Part shown: positions 33,622 to 34,427 of the stretch, piece after piece | Layout: each line of letters opens with the position of its first letter | Position numbering within the stretch: the stretch's first letter is position 1 | NCBI RefSeq assembly: GCF_023223525.1 | Contig: NZ_JALPRX010000070.1 | Location: 1 to 34,427, forward strand | DNA: 34,427 nt | Source of the DNA: Roseomonas acroporae | Lineage (GTDB): Bacteria; Pseudomonadota; Alphaproteobacteria; Acetobacterales; Acetobacteraceae | Reading direction: 5' to 3' | The notes under the pieces: generated by a model | What the model was told of the DNA's origin: nothing | The model's database searches: none | Seen by the model: the letters and a program-made list of their open reading frames with translations, nothing else | Program-made: the position numbers and the translations under genes

Positions 33622-34263
33622 TCACCCCTCCGGCTTCAGCCGCGCCAGCTCGGCCAGGAAGCGCTCGGCCGCCAGCTCCGGCGGCCAGGGCTGCCAGGGC
33701 GTGCCGCCGTAGAGCGGCGCCAGCGGATCCTCGTGCGTCACCGCCGCGCGGATGCCGAGCGTGCCGCGCACCTCCTCGACGGTCCAGCCCGCCACGTGCA
33801 CCGCCTCGGCCGCGGCGGCGGCGATGTCACAGGCCTTGTGCGCGCGCCGGCCCGCCGCGTCCCAGGCGGGCAGGGCGTAGCGCAGCGCGATCACGCCGGC
33901 GAGACGCGCCTGCAGCGCCGCGAAGGCCGGGCCGAGGAAGGGCTTGAGCGGCGAGATGCAGTCGAAATTGATCAGCGCCTCCTCGCCGTCGTGCAGCAGC
34001 TCGCGCCGCGCCTCGTCGCGCGTCGGCGGCCGGCCCGGTGCCTGCCGGCGCAGCGCGAGCACGGTGAGCGAGTGCTGCGCCACGGAGAGCGGCGCCCCCG
34101 GCCAGATGCTGTGCCCGCCCCAGCGGAAGGTGCGGGACAGGCCGACCGCGAGGTCCTCGTCGGTCCAGTCGAAGGGCGTCGGGTTGAGCAGGTCGAGGCG
34201 GCGACCGGAGGGCAGCCGCACCCAGGCGCGCTGCGGATCCGGTCTCGCGGGGGGGTGGGGCAT
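33622..34263 (-). CDS. HD-domain phosphohydrolase (YfbR-like)
   Basis: A 213-residue metal-dependent phosphohydrolase. The metal ligands appear in SVAQHSLTVLALRR (His) and ELLHDGEEALINFDCISPLKP (His-Asp, then Asp), the HDxEEA...D...PLK pattern shared with YfbR-type 5'-nucleotidases. The tail TPWQPWPPELAAERFLAELARL is hydrophobic and probably structural. The start ATG at 34263 (MPHPPARPDPQRAW) was chosen; upstream frames run into the tandem repeat at 34277 and are not credible. It is the first gene of a two-gene operon with topoisomerase IB. The substrate is unknown; a nucleotide is most likely from the family. Confidence 0.82.
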   Translation of the reverse strand: MPHPPARPDPQRAWVRLPSGRRLDLLNPTPFDWTDEDLAVGLSRTFRWGGHSIWPGAPLSVAQHSLTVLALRRQAPGRPPTRDEARRELLHDGEEALINFDCISPLKPFLGPAFAALQARLAGVIALRYALPAWDAAGRRAHKACDIAAAAAEAVHVAGWTVEEVRGTLGIRAAVTHEDPLAPLYGGTPWQPWPPELAAERFLAELARLKPEG

Positions 34264-34276
34264 GGCGGGGTACGTC

Positions 34277-34391
34277 GCGCCGAAAGGCGCGCGGGGCAAG
34301 AGCGCCGAAAGGCGCGCGGGGCAAGGGCGCCGAAAGGCGCGCGGGGCAAGGGCGCCGAAAGGCGCGCGGGGCAGGAGCCCGGAAAGCGCGG
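34277..34391. repeat. 25-bp tandem repeat containing GAAA-loop hairpins
   Basis: Four contiguous 25-bp units (34277, 34302, 34327, 34352), nearly identical, are followed by a decayed fifth (34377 on). Each contains GCGCC-GAAA-GGCGC, a 5-bp stem closed by a GNRA tetraloop on the plus strand. The array lies just upstream of the HD-domain gene and may be its leader, or the 3' end of a gene beyond the window. Confidence 0.9.
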
Positions 34392-34427
34392 CCTGGCGAA
34401 GGGCCGGAGACCCTGCCCCGTCGGCGG

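Overview
This window is very GC-rich (well over 70% by eye), densely packed alphaproteobacterial chromosome. Operons have overlapping stop and start codons, and long spurious antisense open frames are common. The gene set (lysA next to a TIGR02302/DUF4175 protein; hemE and a DUF299/PpsR gene facing away from each other, then maf; many NMT1-type ABC transporter genes) fits Rhodospirillales, most likely Acetobacteraceae of the Roseomonas type. That placement is inferred from gene content, not from a search.

Layout, left to right. 220-2321: a membrane-anchored TPR protein (-) and a YeeZ-like NAD(P)-binding epimerase (+). 2277-3050: an alpha/beta hydrolase (-) that overlaps the epimerase tail to tail. 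3121-3340: nine tandem copies of a ~25 bp repeat, directly before lysA (3374-4741) and the TIGR02302 protein (4908-7529). 13793 down to 7761: a seven-gene minus-strand operon, in order Tat-exported NMT1-type binding protein, ATPase, permease, alpha/beta hydrolase, second paralogous permease, small Rieske [2Fe-2S] protein, and a second binding protein with no export signal. 16991-14185: serC-serA (-). 17266-19377: an FCD/GntR regulator with two candidate operators, followed by a DctA-type carboxylate symporter. 21633-19458 (-): methyltransferase, GtrB/ArnC-like glycosyltransferase and a small ArnE-like transporter, probably for a lipid-linked sugar. 22097-26836 (+): a polytopic membrane protein, a MaoC-like hydratase and two EamA transporters. 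28052-26994 (-) and 28206-29108 (+): a BASS-type transporter diverging from a LysR regulator that has no ordinary start codon. 30606-29449 (-): hemE. 30910-32444 (+): ppsR and maf. 34263-32480 (-): an HD-domain protein and a type IB topoisomerase.

The most important region is 30607-30909, between hemE and ppsR. This is the position of the chromosome origin in Caulobacter (hemE / RP001 homologue). Here it holds a perfect DnaA box, an AT-rich patch, and a cluster of eight GANTC sites (the CcrM methylation motif) arranged in dyads about 30 bp apart. I interpret it as the chromosomal replication origin, possibly carrying a methylation-sensitive switch.

Two further patterns recur. First, short tandem repeats (12-27 bp units) sit in the leaders or N-terminal codons of many genes. 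Second, GGAGGGC...GCCCTCC-type hairpins lie in the convergent gaps and probably act as terminators.
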